Notes: generated by a model not told the origin, from the letters alone. Shown: positions 44,835-52,429, counted from the first letter of the stretch. The stretch: DNA of 64,000 nucleotides from Pseudomonadota bacterium (GCA_021849075.1 JAJZTH010000018.1:1-64000); one strand, 5' to 3'. Translations and numbers: made by a program.

Positions 44835-44843
44835 GTGTTTCGG

Positions 44844-44873
44844 GGCCGTCCGCCGGGGAACCTGCGGACGGCC
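44844..44873 (+). terminator. Hairpin after the nitroreductase gene
   Basis: GGCCGTCCGC (44844-44853) pairs perfectly with GCGGACGGCC (44864-44873), 10-bp stem, 10-nt loop, but followed by only TT. Possible weak terminator. Confidence 0.5.
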
Positions 44874-44909
44874 TTGATCGTTCTCCTGCCGTAATCAGGA
44901 GTAAGTGAC

Positions 44910-45248
44910 ATGAAGATGGTGAAGCTGATGGCGGTGGCTGTTGGCGTGAGTGTGATCGCGACGCCGGTGATGGCCGCCAGTCTTAACAGCAAGGATCGCG
45001 CGCGGGTGGCCCGCGCCGCGCCGCGCGATCGGGACGATGTGCGATACTGTCTGCTCAAGGGCAAGCAGGGGCGCGACAAGGGGACGGTGATCGGCGCGGC
45101 CGGCGGCGCAGGCGTGGGCCTGTTGGCCGGCGGCGGCCTGGGCGAGACGTTGCTGGCGGGCGCTGCGGGCGCGGTGGCCGGGCGTGTGATCGGCAAGAGT
45201 GAGGGCACCAATTCAGTGTGCGACCGGGTGCTGGCGCGGAATCGGTGA
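44910..45248 (+). CDS. Small secreted glycine-zipper protein
   Basis: 112 aa. Signal peptide MKMVKLMAVAVGVSVIATPVMA. The mature part has two cysteines (VRYCLLKG and NSVCDRVLA) flanking a glycine-zipper segment (GTVIGAAGGAGVGLLAGGGLGETLLAGAAGAVAGRVIG in pattern) typical of envelope proteins that insert in or cross membranes (OmpA-associated or SlyB-like). Function not assigned. Confidence 0.75.
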   Translation: MKMVKLMAVAVGVSVIATPVMAASLNSKDRARVARAAPRDRDDVRYCLLKGKQGRDKGTVIGAAGGAGVGLLAGGGLGETLLAGAAGAVAGRVIGKSEGTNSVCDRVLARNR

Positions 45249-45262
45249 CGAGATTGGGCCGC

Positions 45263-45291
45263 AAGCATTCCTTTCATGCGAGGGAATGCTT
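45263..45291 (+). terminator. Hairpin after the glycine-zipper gene
   Basis: AAGCATTCC (45263-45271) pairs with GGAATGCTT (45283-45291), 9-bp stem with 11-nt loop, close behind the stop at 45248. No strong T-run. Confidence 0.45.
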
Positions 45292-45374
45292 GTCGCTCAA
45301 TCGCGAAATTGCTATTTTATGTATCGTAAAGGTCCATTTTATAACGGCATTAGGATAGCGGGAAGGAGGTTCGC

Positions 45375-45539
45375 GTGGCAGTCATCAGAAAGGAGCCGTT
45401 CGTGGCTTCCAAAGCTTTATCTGACAAAGGCACGGCAATAGCCTTCAAAGTGGGCGCAAAGGCGCACGCGAAGCGGGGCGGCTTGACCCCGGCCATGCGC
45501 AAGCTGATTGCGATTTATAATGCCAAGGTCGCGCGCTGA
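45375..45539 (+). CDS. Small basic protein upstream of GNAT remnant
   Basis: 54 aa from a GTG start with a strong AAGGAGG 5 nt upstream. Lys/Ala-rich: ends PAMRKLIAIYNAKVAR. A further GTG at codon 10 is in frame. It stops 6 bp before the start of the broken GNAT gene, the position where an antitoxin gene lies in GNAT toxin modules. It does not resemble the usual ribbon-helix-helix antitoxins, so that role is only a guess. AT-richer than the GTA genes around it. Confidence 0.5.
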   Translation: MAVIRKEPFVASKALSDKGTAIAFKVGAKAHAKRGGLTPAMRKLIAIYNAKVAR

Positions 45540-45545
45540 GCGATC

Positions 45546-46076
45546 GTGCCCGAAGGGGTAATTTCCTTTCGAGAGCATAGCGCCGAAACGAACATCGCTT
45601 CTTTTCGATGTGGTGTACGTGCAATCGATACATGGTTCCGATCGAAATCGCTCAAAGATCATGGGAGAAGAAAGCATATCGTCACATGTGCCTATTAAGG
45701 TGACGATATGGCGAAACCTGTTGGCTTCTATGCATTGTCCACGGTCATCGAAGAAGCTCGTTTGCTGCCGGGCGTTCGTTATGTGCCGTTCTTCGGCAAT
45801 CCCAATTATTTCCCCTGTCTGAGCATGGTCTATCTGGCGGTGGCGCAGGATCGCCAGAATCGCGGGATTGGATCGACGATGATGGCCAGGCTGATTTCCG
45901 ATTTTGCCGGTCATGGCGAAAAGATCGGCCTGCCGCTGCTGATCCTGACGCCGGTGAGCCGCAAGGCTGCCGGATTTTACGCGGCGCTGGGTTTTGAACC
46001 CTATAATCATGGGATGGGCATGTTCCTGTCCTTGCAGACAGCCATAGATATGCGGGATCAGTTGCGGATGGTCTGA
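45546..46076 (+). pseudogene. GNAT acetyltransferase (toxin-like), interrupted by in-frame stop
   Basis: From the GTG at 45546 the frame encodes FRCGVRAIDTWFRSKSLKDHG, the N-terminal pattern of TacT/AtaT-type GNAT toxins, then stops at TAA 45696-45698. The same frame resumes and codes VGFYALS, VYLAVAQDRQNRGIGSTMM (acetyl-CoA-binding RxxGxG/A motif) and AAGFYAALGFEP. A single substitution would restore one 176-codon gene. An internal ATG at 45708 could still make a 122-aa C-terminal piece with the acetyl-CoA site. Such toxins acetylate aminoacyl-tRNA; this copy looks inactivated. Confidence 0.72.
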
Positions 46077-46127
46077 TAAGGCGGGACGCTAGTCTCCTTC
46101 TCGCAGTTTTGCCGCCAACTTTCACCA

Positions 46128-46157
46128 GCCTTCTCCTGATGTGGGAGGAGGCTTTTT
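46128..46157 (+). terminator. Terminator-like hairpin ahead of the portal gene
   Basis: GCCTTCTCC (46128-46136) pairs with GGAGGAGGC (46144-46152) followed by TTTTT. It ends 20 bp before the portal ATG. It could terminate the GNAT remnant or act as a leader attenuator. Confidence 0.7.
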
Positions 46158-46176
46158 GCGTTTTGGGGATGCTCAT

Positions 46177-47301
46177 ATGAAATGGTTTGGGATGAAGGCG
46201 GCCGCATCGCAGGATGCGCGGCCGGTGTTGGCGCGCGCCTGGGGTTCGGGGGCGGTGGCGCTGGGGGAGTGGCCGGCATCCTATGAGGCGCAGCTGCGCG
46301 CGGGGGTGATGGGCAATCCGGTGGCGCAGCGGGCGATGCGGCTGGTGTCCGAAGGGGCGGGGGCCTGTGCGATCAAGGTGCGGGGCGTGGAGGATGGTGC
46401 GGCCGTCATGGCGCTGGTCGGGCGGGCGTCGGCCGGGCAAGGGCTGGTTGAGACGCTGGCCTGTCATCTGCTGCTGCATGGCAATGGCTATGTGCAGATG
46501 ATGGCGGGAGCGGATGGGCGGCCGGCCGAGTTGTTCGCGCTGCGGCCCGAGCGGGTCAGCGTGGAGGCGGATGCGCGGGGGTGGCCGGCGGCCTATCTGT
46601 ATCGTGTGGGGGAGAGCGTGACGCGGCTGTCGCCGGAAGATGGCGCGGGGCGGACGAGTTTGCTGCATCTGAAGGCGCTGCATCCGCTGGACGATCATTA
46701 TGGGCTGGGCTGCCTGGGCGCGGCGGCAGGCGCGGTGGCGATCCACAATGCGGCGAGCGTGTGGAACAAGGCTTTGCTGGACAATGCGGCGCGGCCGTCG
46801 GGCGCGATGGTCTATGAGCCGGGCGACGGATCGGTGCTGTCGCCCGACCAGTTTGAGCGGGTGAAGCGCGAGATGGAGGCGGCCTTTGCCGGGGCGGCCA
46901 ATGCCGGGCGGCCGATGCTGCTGGAAGGTGGCCTCAGTTGGAAGGCGATGAGCCTGACCCCGGCGGAGATGGATTTCGTGGGGCTGAAAAGCGCGGCGGC
47001 GCGGGAGATCGCGCTGGCGTTCGGGGTGCCGCCGATGCTGATGGGGCTGCCCGGCGACAATGCCTACGCCAATTATCGCGAGGCGAACAAGGCGTTGTGG
47101 CGGCAGGCGATCTTGCCGCTGGTGGGCAAGATTTGCGCGGGGCTGTCGCAAGGGTTGCAGCCATGGTGGCCGGGCGTGGCGATCGAGGCCGATCTGGATG
47201 CGGTGCCGGCGCTGGCGGACGAACGCGCGGCGCTGTGGGAGCGGGTGGCGGCGGCGGATTTCCTGTCGGGGGACGAGAAGAAGGCGATGCTGGGGATTTA
47301 A
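46177..47301 (+). CDS. GTA/phage portal protein, HK97 family (g3)
   Basis: 374 aa. Forms the dodecameric portal through which DNA enters the capsid. Family landmarks: VAQRAMRLVSEGAGACAIKV, LLLHGNGYVQM, SLLHLKALHPLDDHYGLGCLGAA, VWNKALLDNAARPSGAM, and the C-terminal IALAFGVPPMLMGLPGDNAYANYREANKALWRQAILPLV pattern. Start at 46177 (MKWFGMK) preceded by GGGGAT; an ATG-frame extension to 46141 would read the hairpin. Confidence 0.93.
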   Translation: MKWFGMKAAASQDARPVLARAWGSGAVALGEWPASYEAQLRAGVMGNPVAQRAMRLVSEGAGACAIKVRGVEDGAAVMALVGRASAGQGLVETLACHLLLHGNGYVQMMAGADGRPAELFALRPERVSVEADARGWPAAYLYRVGESVTRLSPEDGAGRTSLLHLKALHPLDDHYGLGCLGAAAGAVAIHNAASVWNKALLDNAARPSGAMVYEPGDGSVLSPDQFERVKREMEAAFAGAANAGRPMLLEGGLSWKAMSLTPAEMDFVGLKSAAAREIALAFGVPPMLMGLPGDNAYANYREANKALWRQAILPLVGKICAGLSQGLQPWWPGVAIEADLDAVPALADERAALWERVAAADFLSGDEKKAMLGI

Positions 47302-47471
47302 TCCGGCGCGCGGGCGGGCATGGAATCGAGGCGGCAGAAATCGCCGGCCCAGTTCCATGTGCCGCCCTGTGTCAGGCAATCGCCGGCGCGGAACAGGTGA
47401 AAATGCCAGGCGATGGCGCCGATCGCGGCGAGGATGAGGACGATCAGGACTTTGCGGTGGGGGCGCTTCAT
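47298..47471 (-). CDS. Small membrane protein, antisense between portal and g3.5
   Basis: 57 aa, starting MKRPHRKVLIVLILAAIGAIAW: basic N-terminus and one membrane helix, then a short exported domain GDCLTQGGTWNWAGDFCRLD with two cysteines. The GGTWNWxxxxC pattern is coherent and the reading frame overlaps the end of the portal gene by only 4 bp, so it seems a real gene inserted head-to-tail against the GTA strand. Function unknown. Confidence 0.6.
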   Translation of the reverse strand: MKRPHRKVLIVLILAAIGAIAWHFHLFRAGDCLTQGGTWNWAGDFCRLDSMPARAPD

Positions 47472-47517
47472 GGCGTTCCAGATAGGGGCAGAGCGGGCGG
47501 ATGGGAAGGAGCGGGCG

Positions 47518-47826
47518 ATGAAAGAGGAGATGCTGGCGCGGATGGTGGCGCAGGCGGACGGGCAGGTGCTGGATATGGTGACGATCCGGGCGCTGATCGA
47601 GGAGGCGAGCGAGCTGGGCGCGGGGCGGGCGCTGGAGCGGCTGGGGCTGGCGGACCGGCGCGCGGAGGGCGATGTGCGGGAATTGCGCGAATTGCTGTCC
47701 GCCTGGCGCGACGCGAAGAAAGCGGCGCGCGGCGCGGTGATCGGCTGGATCGTGCGGATCGGCATGGCGCTGTTGCTGCTGGGCATCGCGGTGAAGGTGG
47801 GGTTGGTCGGGTTGGTGAAGGGATGA
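47518..47826 (+). CDS. DUF6127-type small GTA protein
   Basis: 102 aa. Helical soluble part (MKEEMLARMVAQADGQVLDMVTIRALIEEASELGAGRAL in pattern) followed by a C-terminal membrane helix (GWIVRIGMALLLLGIAVKVGLV). Found in the same slot between portal and protease in sphingomonad GTA clusters as I recall it (DUF6127), comparable in position to RcGTA g3.5. Its stop overlaps the protease start (ATGA). Exact role unknown. Confidence 0.7.
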   Translation: MKEEMLARMVAQADGQVLDMVTIRALIEEASELGAGRALERLGLADRRAEGDVRELRELLSAWRDAKKAARGAVIGWIVRIGMALLLLGIAVKVGLVGLVKG

Positions 47827-48236
47827 GCGGCGATCTGCGCTTTGCCGGTTATGCGGCGATTTTCGATCGGGTGGACCGGGGCGGGGATGTGGTGCGGGCG
47901 GGGGCTTTTGGAGCCGTGCCGGCGACGGGCGTGCCCTTGCTGTGGCAGCATGGGCCGGGCAGCGTCATCGGCGTGGTGGAGGCGGCGCGGGAAGACAAGC
48001 GCGGGCTGCGCGTGATCGGCCGGGTGTCGCGGCGCACGGCGGCCGGGCGGGAGGCTGCGGCGGCGCTGGCGAGCGGGGCGGTGGATGGGCTGTCCTTCGG
48101 ATATCGGGTGAAGGCGGCGCGCGGGGCGGGGCCGCGCGAACTGCTGGCGCTGGAACTGGTGGAGGTGAGCGTGGTGACGCATCCGATGCAGCCGATGGCG
48201 CGGGTGGTCAGGGTAGAGCCGGGCGGATTAACCTGA
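47823..48236 (+). CDS. HK97-type prohead protease (g4)
   Basis: 137 aa serine protease that processes the capsid protein during head maturation. LRFAGYAAIFDRVDRGGDVVRAGAF is the family opening; His in LLWQHGPGSVIG and Ser in VDGLSFGYRV are the catalytic pair; ELVEVSVVTHPMQPMA is the closing block. ATGA overlap with the gene before it. Length is a little short but typical of GTA proteases. Confidence 0.9.
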   Translation: MSGDLRFAGYAAIFDRVDRGGDVVRAGAFGAVPATGVPLLWQHGPGSVIGVVEAAREDKRGLRVIGRVSRRTAAGREAAAALASGAVDGLSFGYRVKAARGAGPRELLALELVEVSVVTHPMQPMARVVRVEPGGLT

Positions 48237-48247
48237 TAGTGAGGGCT

Positions 48248-48577
48248 ATGGCTGAGCTTCCGCGATATTGGTCTGTCGTCTCGCGAAAAACAGGACGCCC
48301 CGAAGTTCCGGGGCGCTATCATGAAATCATGGCGATGATCCAAGGTGGCATTAGCGGACTGATGCTGTTGTCTGTTGGAATCTATAGTCTTTTTATCGAC
48401 GCGCCTGCCGAGATTTTGACCTGGACTTTGGGAGGAGGCTTGTTCTGCGCTGTTGTAGGCATCTGGCAATGGCGGCGGGCGCGACGAAAGCGATTGGCCG
48501 CCGAGGCGGTTCTGGCCGATTATCTGAAAGCCATTGCTCAGCCAATTGAACAGAATTGGGCGACGGCCGAGCGCTAA
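48248..48577 (+). CDS. Small two-helix membrane protein
   Basis: 109 aa. Two membrane helices (GGISGLMLLSVGIYSLFI and ILTWTLGGGLFCAVVGIWQW) and a basic loop RRARRKRLAAEA. Start follows GAGGG. Follows the protease by 11 bp but is not a known GTA component; AT-richer at its 5' end. Possibly a cargo gene. No family recognised. Confidence 0.55.
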   Translation: MAELPRYWSVVSRKTGRPEVPGRYHEIMAMIQGGISGLMLLSVGIYSLFIDAPAEILTWTLGGGLFCAVVGIWQWRRARRKRLAAEAVLADYLKAIAQPIEQNWATAER

Positions 48578-48578
48578 A

Positions 48579-49247
48579 TCACACCCCCAGCCATTGCAGC
48601 GCGCCCGGCAGCGGGTCGGCGCTATAGTCGAGTTGCAGGACGCGGCGGTGGCGCGGGTTGGTGGCGGCGTCCGAGGCGTGGAGGATCGGGGTGGCGTAGA
48701 GCCAGATGTCGCCGCGCTGTGCGAGGCAGGCATGGGCGCCGTAGTCGGCGACGAGGGCGGCGACGTCGCCTTCGGGCACGCGGCCATGGCGGTGCGAGCC
48801 GGGCGCGATCAGCAGCGGAGCATTGGCCGCATCGACGGGATCGAGATGGACGCGCAGGGTCAGCATCCGATCGAGCAGGGATTGCGGCGGGGCGACATGC
48901 TGGATGCCGGATTTGACTGTCCAGGGGCCGAAGCCCGGCGTGTCGATGCGCTGGCGGACGGCGATGGTGCGGTCCTGATGCCAGCCGAGCGCCCAGTTGG
49001 TGGCTTCGCTCTTGTCGAAGAAAATCGCGCGGACGGGTTTTGCGACTGCGCCCAGATGAGCGGCGGCGTGGCGGCCGATATCGCCGGTGGCGCTGAGCAT
49101 GTCTGCGAGGGCGGGCAGGCTGGCGAGGCGTTGGCCGGCGCGGTCGGTAGGTAGGGTTGAGAGCGCGGCTTCGATGGTGGCGAGCGCGGTTTCGGGCAGC
49201 GCGGCGGGGATATGGTGTGCGCCGTCTTGGGTTAGGGTTAGGGGCAT
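48579..49247 (-). CDS. Phytanoyl-CoA dioxygenase (PhyH) family protein
   Basis: 222 aa Fe(II)/2-oxoglutarate oxygenase. Metal-binding HxD is in LGWHQDRT, the distal His in ATPILHASDAA, and the 2-oxoglutarate Arg in NPRHRRVLQLDY. FDKSEATNWALGWH and PLLIAPGSHRHGRV fit the PhyH fold. Substrate unknown. It lies on the opposite strand between GTA protease and capsid genes, as cargo; its stop is 1 bp from that of the previous gene. Confidence 0.85.
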   Translation of the reverse strand: MPLTLTQDGAHHIPAALPETALATIEAALSTLPTDRAGQRLASLPALADMLSATGDIGRHAAAHLGAVAKPVRAIFFDKSEATNWALGWHQDRTIAVRQRIDTPGFGPWTVKSGIQHVAPPQSLLDRMLTLRVHLDPVDAANAPLLIAPGSHRHGRVPEGDVAALVADYGAHACLAQRGDIWLYATPILHASDAATNPRHRRVLQLDYSADPLPGALQWLGV

Positions 49248-49341
49248 GATTTGCTTTCATGCATCGGCCTTGTCCTGTCGGCAAGGGCGCTTCCCCCTCA
49301 TCCAACTTCGTCTAACCGGCTGTGCCGGTAAGACTTCGTAT

Positions 49342-49408
49342 CCTTCTCCCCCGAGGGGAGAAGGTTTGTTTGCTTTTTATGGGCGGTCCGGTTGGGCCGC
49401 CCTTTTTT
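49342..49408 (+). terminator. Tandem hairpins in the capsid gene leader
   Basis: CCTTCTCCCC-CGA-GGGGAGAAGG (49342-49364) is a perfect 10-bp stem; then GGGCGGTCC-GGTT-GGGCCGCCC (49381-49402, one GU pair) followed by TTTTTT, directly abutting the GGAGA ribosome site at 49411. The preceding gene (PhyH) is on the other strand and starts at 49247, so this terminator cannot serve it; a capsid leader attenuator is suggested. Confidence 0.7.
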
Positions 49409-49420
49409 GTGGAGACGGGC

Positions 49421-50536
49421 ATGACAGATATGTTGGAGCAGAGTCTGGATCTGGTGGCGCAGGGTGAGCGGATTGAGGGGCTGGCGGGGGAGATTGCGGC
49501 GCTGAAAGGGGCGTTGCTGGTGCAGCAGCGGCCGGCTTTGGATGGCGTCAAAGGCGGGGCCGTCGATCCGGCGCGGGCGCATTTTGTCGATCGCTATCTG
49601 CGGCAGGGGCTGGAAGCGGGGGTCGAGCTGAAGAGCCTGTCGGGGGCGAGCGGCGCGGCGGGGGGCTATGCGGTGCCGCGCGAGATCGACCAGCTGATCG
49701 GCACGACGTTGAAGGCGATTTCGCCGATCCGCGCCATCGCCAATGTCGTGCGGACGGGGACGGCGGGATACCGCAAGCTGGTGACGGCGGGCGGGATCGT
49801 TTCTGGCTGGGCGAGCGAAACGGGCGCGCGGGCCGAGACGGGGACGCCGAGCTTCAATGAGATCGTGCCGCCATCGGGTGAGCTTTTCGCCAATCCGGCG
49901 GCGTCGCAGGCGATGCTGGACGATGCGCAGTTCGATGTCGAAGGCTGGCTGGCGGGCGAGATTGCGCGCGAGTTTGCGGTGGCGGAGGGCGCGGCCTTCG
50001 TGAACGGCAATGGGACCAACAAGCCCAAGGGTTTCCTGACCTATACGACCACCAATGAGGCGGACGGGGTGCGCGCATTCGGATCGCTGCAATATGTGGC
50101 GGCGGGTGCGGCGGGCGGTTTTTCCGCGAGCAATCCGCAGGACCGGTTGATCGACCTGGTGCAGAGTTTGCGTGCGCCCTATCGTCAGGGGGCGAGCTTC
50201 GTCATGAACAGCGCCACCCTGTCCGCCATTCGCAAGATGAAGACGGCGGACGGCGCATTTCTGTGGCAGCCGTCCATGGCGGCGGGGATGCCGGCGACGT
50301 TGCTGGGCTATCCGGTGGTCGAGGCCGAGGACATGCCCGATATCGCGGCCAACAGCCTGTCGATCGCCTTCGGCAATTTCCAGATGGGCTATGTGATCGC
50401 CGAGCGCAGCGACACCAGCATTTTGCGCGACCCCTTCAGCAACAAGCCGTTCGTGCATTTCTATGCGGTCAAGCGGATCGGCGGCGGGGTGGCCAATAGC
50501 GAGGCGATCAAGCTGATGCGTTTTTCGGCGACGTAA
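49421..50536 (+). CDS. GTA/phage major capsid protein, HK97 fold (g5)
   Basis: 371 aa. Short helical scaffold-like delta region (residues 1-55, LDLVAQGERIEGLAGEIAALKGALL), then the HK97 core: SGASGAAGGYAVPREIDQLIGTTLKAISPIRAIANVV, EIVPPSGELFANPAASQAMLDDAQFDVEGWL, GFLTYTT and LLGYPVVEAEDMPDIAANSLSIAFGNFQMGY in pattern. Major building block of the GTA head. Expected cleavage by the upstream protease near residue 55-60 is inference. Confidence 0.94.
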   Translation: MTDMLEQSLDLVAQGERIEGLAGEIAALKGALLVQQRPALDGVKGGAVDPARAHFVDRYLRQGLEAGVELKSLSGASGAAGGYAVPREIDQLIGTTLKAISPIRAIANVVRTGTAGYRKLVTAGGIVSGWASETGARAETGTPSFNEIVPPSGELFANPAASQAMLDDAQFDVEGWLAGEIAREFAVAEGAAFVNGNGTNKPKGFLTYTTTNEADGVRAFGSLQYVAAGAAGGFSASNPQDRLIDLVQSLRAPYRQGASFVMNSATLSAIRKMKTADGAFLWQPSMAAGMPATLLGYPVVEAEDMPDIAANSLSIAFGNFQMGYVIAERSDTSILRDPFSNKPFVHFYAVKRIGGGVANSEAIKLMRFSAT

Positions 50537-50541
50537 TAAGG

Positions 50542-50711
50542 CTGTCTGGAAAATGCGCGAAAGAGCGCATTTTCGTTGCGGCACCGGCCCTTCAAACGAG
50601 GCACGTGACTCGTTTGAACCCACCCGACCTCCCATCAGGATACCATGTCTGGGCGGTCGGGTGGGGGCGTGGGCCGGTGCGGATGCGCCACAGGCGCATG
50701 TCCGATTAGAC
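50542..50711. repeat. Nested palindromic repeat element, copy C
   Basis: About 170 bp between capsid and connector genes. Left end CTGTCTGGAAAATGCGC carries the same mini-hairpin as copy A. The middle segment between GGCACCGGCCC and GGGCCGGTGC is inverted relative to copy A, putting the TTCAAACGAG/CTCGTTTGAA sub-hairpin left of the core, yet the 15-nt loop has the copy A orientation. The right end (GTCCGATTAGAC) has decayed. Confidence 0.83.
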
Positions 50712-50716
50712 GGCGG

Positions 50717-50753
50717 AAGGGGGCGGGCCGGCGGGCGCGCTCCCTTTCTTTTT
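50717..50753 (+). terminator. Terminator-like hairpin ahead of the connector gene
   Basis: AAGGGGGCGGGCC pairs with GGGCGCGCTCCCTTT (one mismatch, one GU) around GGC, then CTTTTT. It ends about 20 bp before the ATG at 50774. Confidence 0.6.
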
Positions 50754-50773
50754 ATAGGCGGCGGGGGACCGGG

Positions 50774-51310
50774 ATGCTGATCGAGGACGAAGGGGCGGGG
50801 CTGGCGGCGTCGCTGGAGGAATTGAAAGCCTATCTGCGGATGGCGGGCGATGGGGAAGAGGATGTGCTGGAAAGGCTGCTGCGCGCGGCGGCGAGCCTGT
50901 GCGAGCAATTTGTCGGCCAGTGGCTGATCGTGCGGGAGGCGCGCGAGACGGTGGCGGGCGACATAAGCTGGCAGAGGCTGGCGGCGCGGCCGGTGCTGGC
51001 GATCGGGCGCGTGGCGGCGGTGGATGCGGATGGCGGGGAAGTGGCGCTGCCGGTCGGCGCCTATGCGATCGATATCGATGCGGCGGGGGATGGATGGGTG
51101 CGGTTGACGGGCGCGGGCGACGGACGGCGGCTGGCCGTGACCTATCAGGCAGGCATGGCGGCGGCGATGGACGGGCTGCCCGAGGGATTGCGGCAGGGGA
51201 TCGTGCGGCTGGCGGCGGACCATTATCTGGCGCGCGGGACCGAGAGCGCCGCGCCGCCCGCACTGGTGAGCGCGCTGTGGCGGCCATTCCGGCGGATGCG
51301 GCTGGCATGA
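50774..51310 (+). CDS. GTA head-tail connector/adaptor (g6)
   Basis: 178 aa. LEELKAYLRMAGDGEEDVLERLLRAAASLCEQFVGQWLIVRE is the helical opening of phage gp6/adaptor proteins; GLPEGLRQGIVRLAADHYLARG is the conserved C-terminal helix. Forms a ring under the portal. Start at 50774 (GGGATG context); frame continues upstream into repeat copy C without a plausible start. Confidence 0.88.
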   Translation: MLIEDEGAGLAASLEELKAYLRMAGDGEEDVLERLLRAAASLCEQFVGQWLIVREARETVAGDISWQRLAARPVLAIGRVAAVDADGGEVALPVGAYAIDIDAAGDGWVRLTGAGDGRRLAVTYQAGMAAAMDGLPEGLRQGIVRLAADHYLARGTESAAPPALVSALWRPFRRMRLA

Positions 51311-51495
51311 GGGCGGCTTTTGCGCGGGTGCTGGAGGCGCGGGCGGCGCAGAGGCGGGCGCGGATCGTGACGGCGCTGGAGCAGGCGGGCGTTGCGGCGG
51401 TGATCGACGGTGAGGCGGTGGTCGCGTCCGGGCGGGGGCTGGTGGCGCTATGGTGGCGTAATTTGCAGGTGCGGGAAGCGGGGAGAGGGCGATGA
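51307..51495 (+). CDS. Small GTA protein in the stopper (g7) position
   Basis: 62 aa. Starts ATGA-overlapping the connector and its stop overlaps the next start in the same way. Sequence has ARVLEARAAQRRARIVTALEQAGVAAVIDGEAVVASGRGL. It is much shorter than RcGTA g7 stoppers (about 110 aa) and I do not recognise the stopper fold, so it may be an unrelated replacement. The tight coupling on both sides supports its being translated. Confidence 0.6.
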   Translation: MRAAFARVLEARAAQRRARIVTALEQAGVAAVIDGEAVVASGRGLVALWWRNLQVREAGRGR

Positions 51496-51890
51496 GCGCG
51501 GAAGTGGCGGTGCGGGCGGCGATATTCACCGCCCTGCGGAGCGACGCGGCTCTGATGGCGCTGGTCCATGGCGTGCATGACGGCGCGCCGGGACGGGCGG
51601 CGACGCCCCATGCCTATGTCGGCGAATGCCTGGGCGCGGACTGGGGCGGGAAGGATGTGGAAGGGCGCGAATTGCGGCTGACGATCGGGCTGGCGGTGGC
51701 GGAGGAGACGCCGGCGCGGCTGGCGGCGATGATGGCGCGGGTCGATCCGGCGGTCGGCGCGGCGGGCGTGGCCGATGGCTGGCGCATCGTGAGCGCAAGA
51801 TTGCTGCGATCGCGCGTGGCGCGCGAAGGGGGCGGTGCGCCGGGATGGCGGGCGGTGGTGGATTATCGGATCAGGGTGGTGCGGGAATGA
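51492..51890 (+). CDS. DUF3168 tail terminator/completion protein (g8)
   Basis: 132 aa. AAIFTALRSDAALMALVHGVHDGAPGRAATPHAYVGE and LRLTIGLAVAEETPARLAAMMARVDPAVG fit the DUF3168 family of tail-completion proteins that join the tail tube to the neck. Overlaps the 62-aa gene by ATGA. Confidence 0.86.
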   Translation: MSAEVAVRAAIFTALRSDAALMALVHGVHDGAPGRAATPHAYVGECLGADWGGKDVEGRELRLTIGLAVAEETPARLAAMMARVDPAVGAAGVADGWRIVSARLLRSRVAREGGGAPGWRAVVDYRIRVVRE

Positions 51891-51968
51891 TGTGGCAGAG
51901 GCTCGCTGCGCTCGCTACCCACCCCCGGCCCCTCCCTGGAAGGGAGGGGAGGAGGTTGGTTCGATGCG

Positions 51969-52292
51969 TCAGCCCGGGCGGCTGCTGTCTTCATATTCGC
52001 TGGTGATCTTGTCGACATATTCAGAGATTTGATCGTCGGCGTCACTGTTGGCGTCTGCATCGGACATTTTGTCGGCCTTGTCCTGTGCGACGATGGCCGC
52101 GCGGAAGGCGGCTTCCTTGTCGGCGCAGGCGCTTTTCAGGGCGGACTGGAAATCGGCGAGTGAGAGTTTCTTGTCGAGCGAGGGCTGCATCTGCGCGCTC
52201 AGACATTTGGAAAATTCCTTGCGGCCGGCGCCAACGGCATCAGCGGAAGGCGCAGCGGCAAGCATCATCGCGAGCGAAGCGGCAACAAACAT
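51969..52292 (-). CDS. Small secreted acidic protein (antisense cargo)
   Basis: 107 aa. Signal peptide MFVAASLAMMLAAAPSADA; helical mature part with two cysteines (FSKCLSAQM and KSACADKEA) and an Asp-rich C-terminal tail. Start follows GGAGAGG. It points against the GTA genes and separates DUF3168 from the tail tube gene; upstream lies GGCCGTCC/CGGCCG palindromic sequence. The gap 51891-51968 contains a GC-rich CCCCTCCC hairpin. No family recognised. Confidence 0.6.
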   Translation of the reverse strand: MFVAASLAMMLAAAPSADAVGAGRKEFSKCLSAQMQPSLDKKLSLADFQSALKSACADKEAAFRAAIVAQDKADKMSDADANSDADDQISEYVDKITSEYEDSSRPG

Positions 52293-52429
52293 CGGGACCT
52301 CTCCATCAACCCCAGTTTTCTGTTGAGATCGGCCGTCCACAGGTCGGCCGAGTCTCCTGTTTTTTCGCGATTTTCCGGGCCGTGGCAGGGTGCCGCGCGC
52401 GTCGGGGTCGCTTGGCCGGAGGATGCGCC

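Noticed and set aside
46938..47822. Upstream extension of the prohead protease frame through the portal and DUF6127 genes
   Set aside because: Low-complexity Gly/Arg/Ala translation of high-GC DNA; the family N-terminus begins at 47823.
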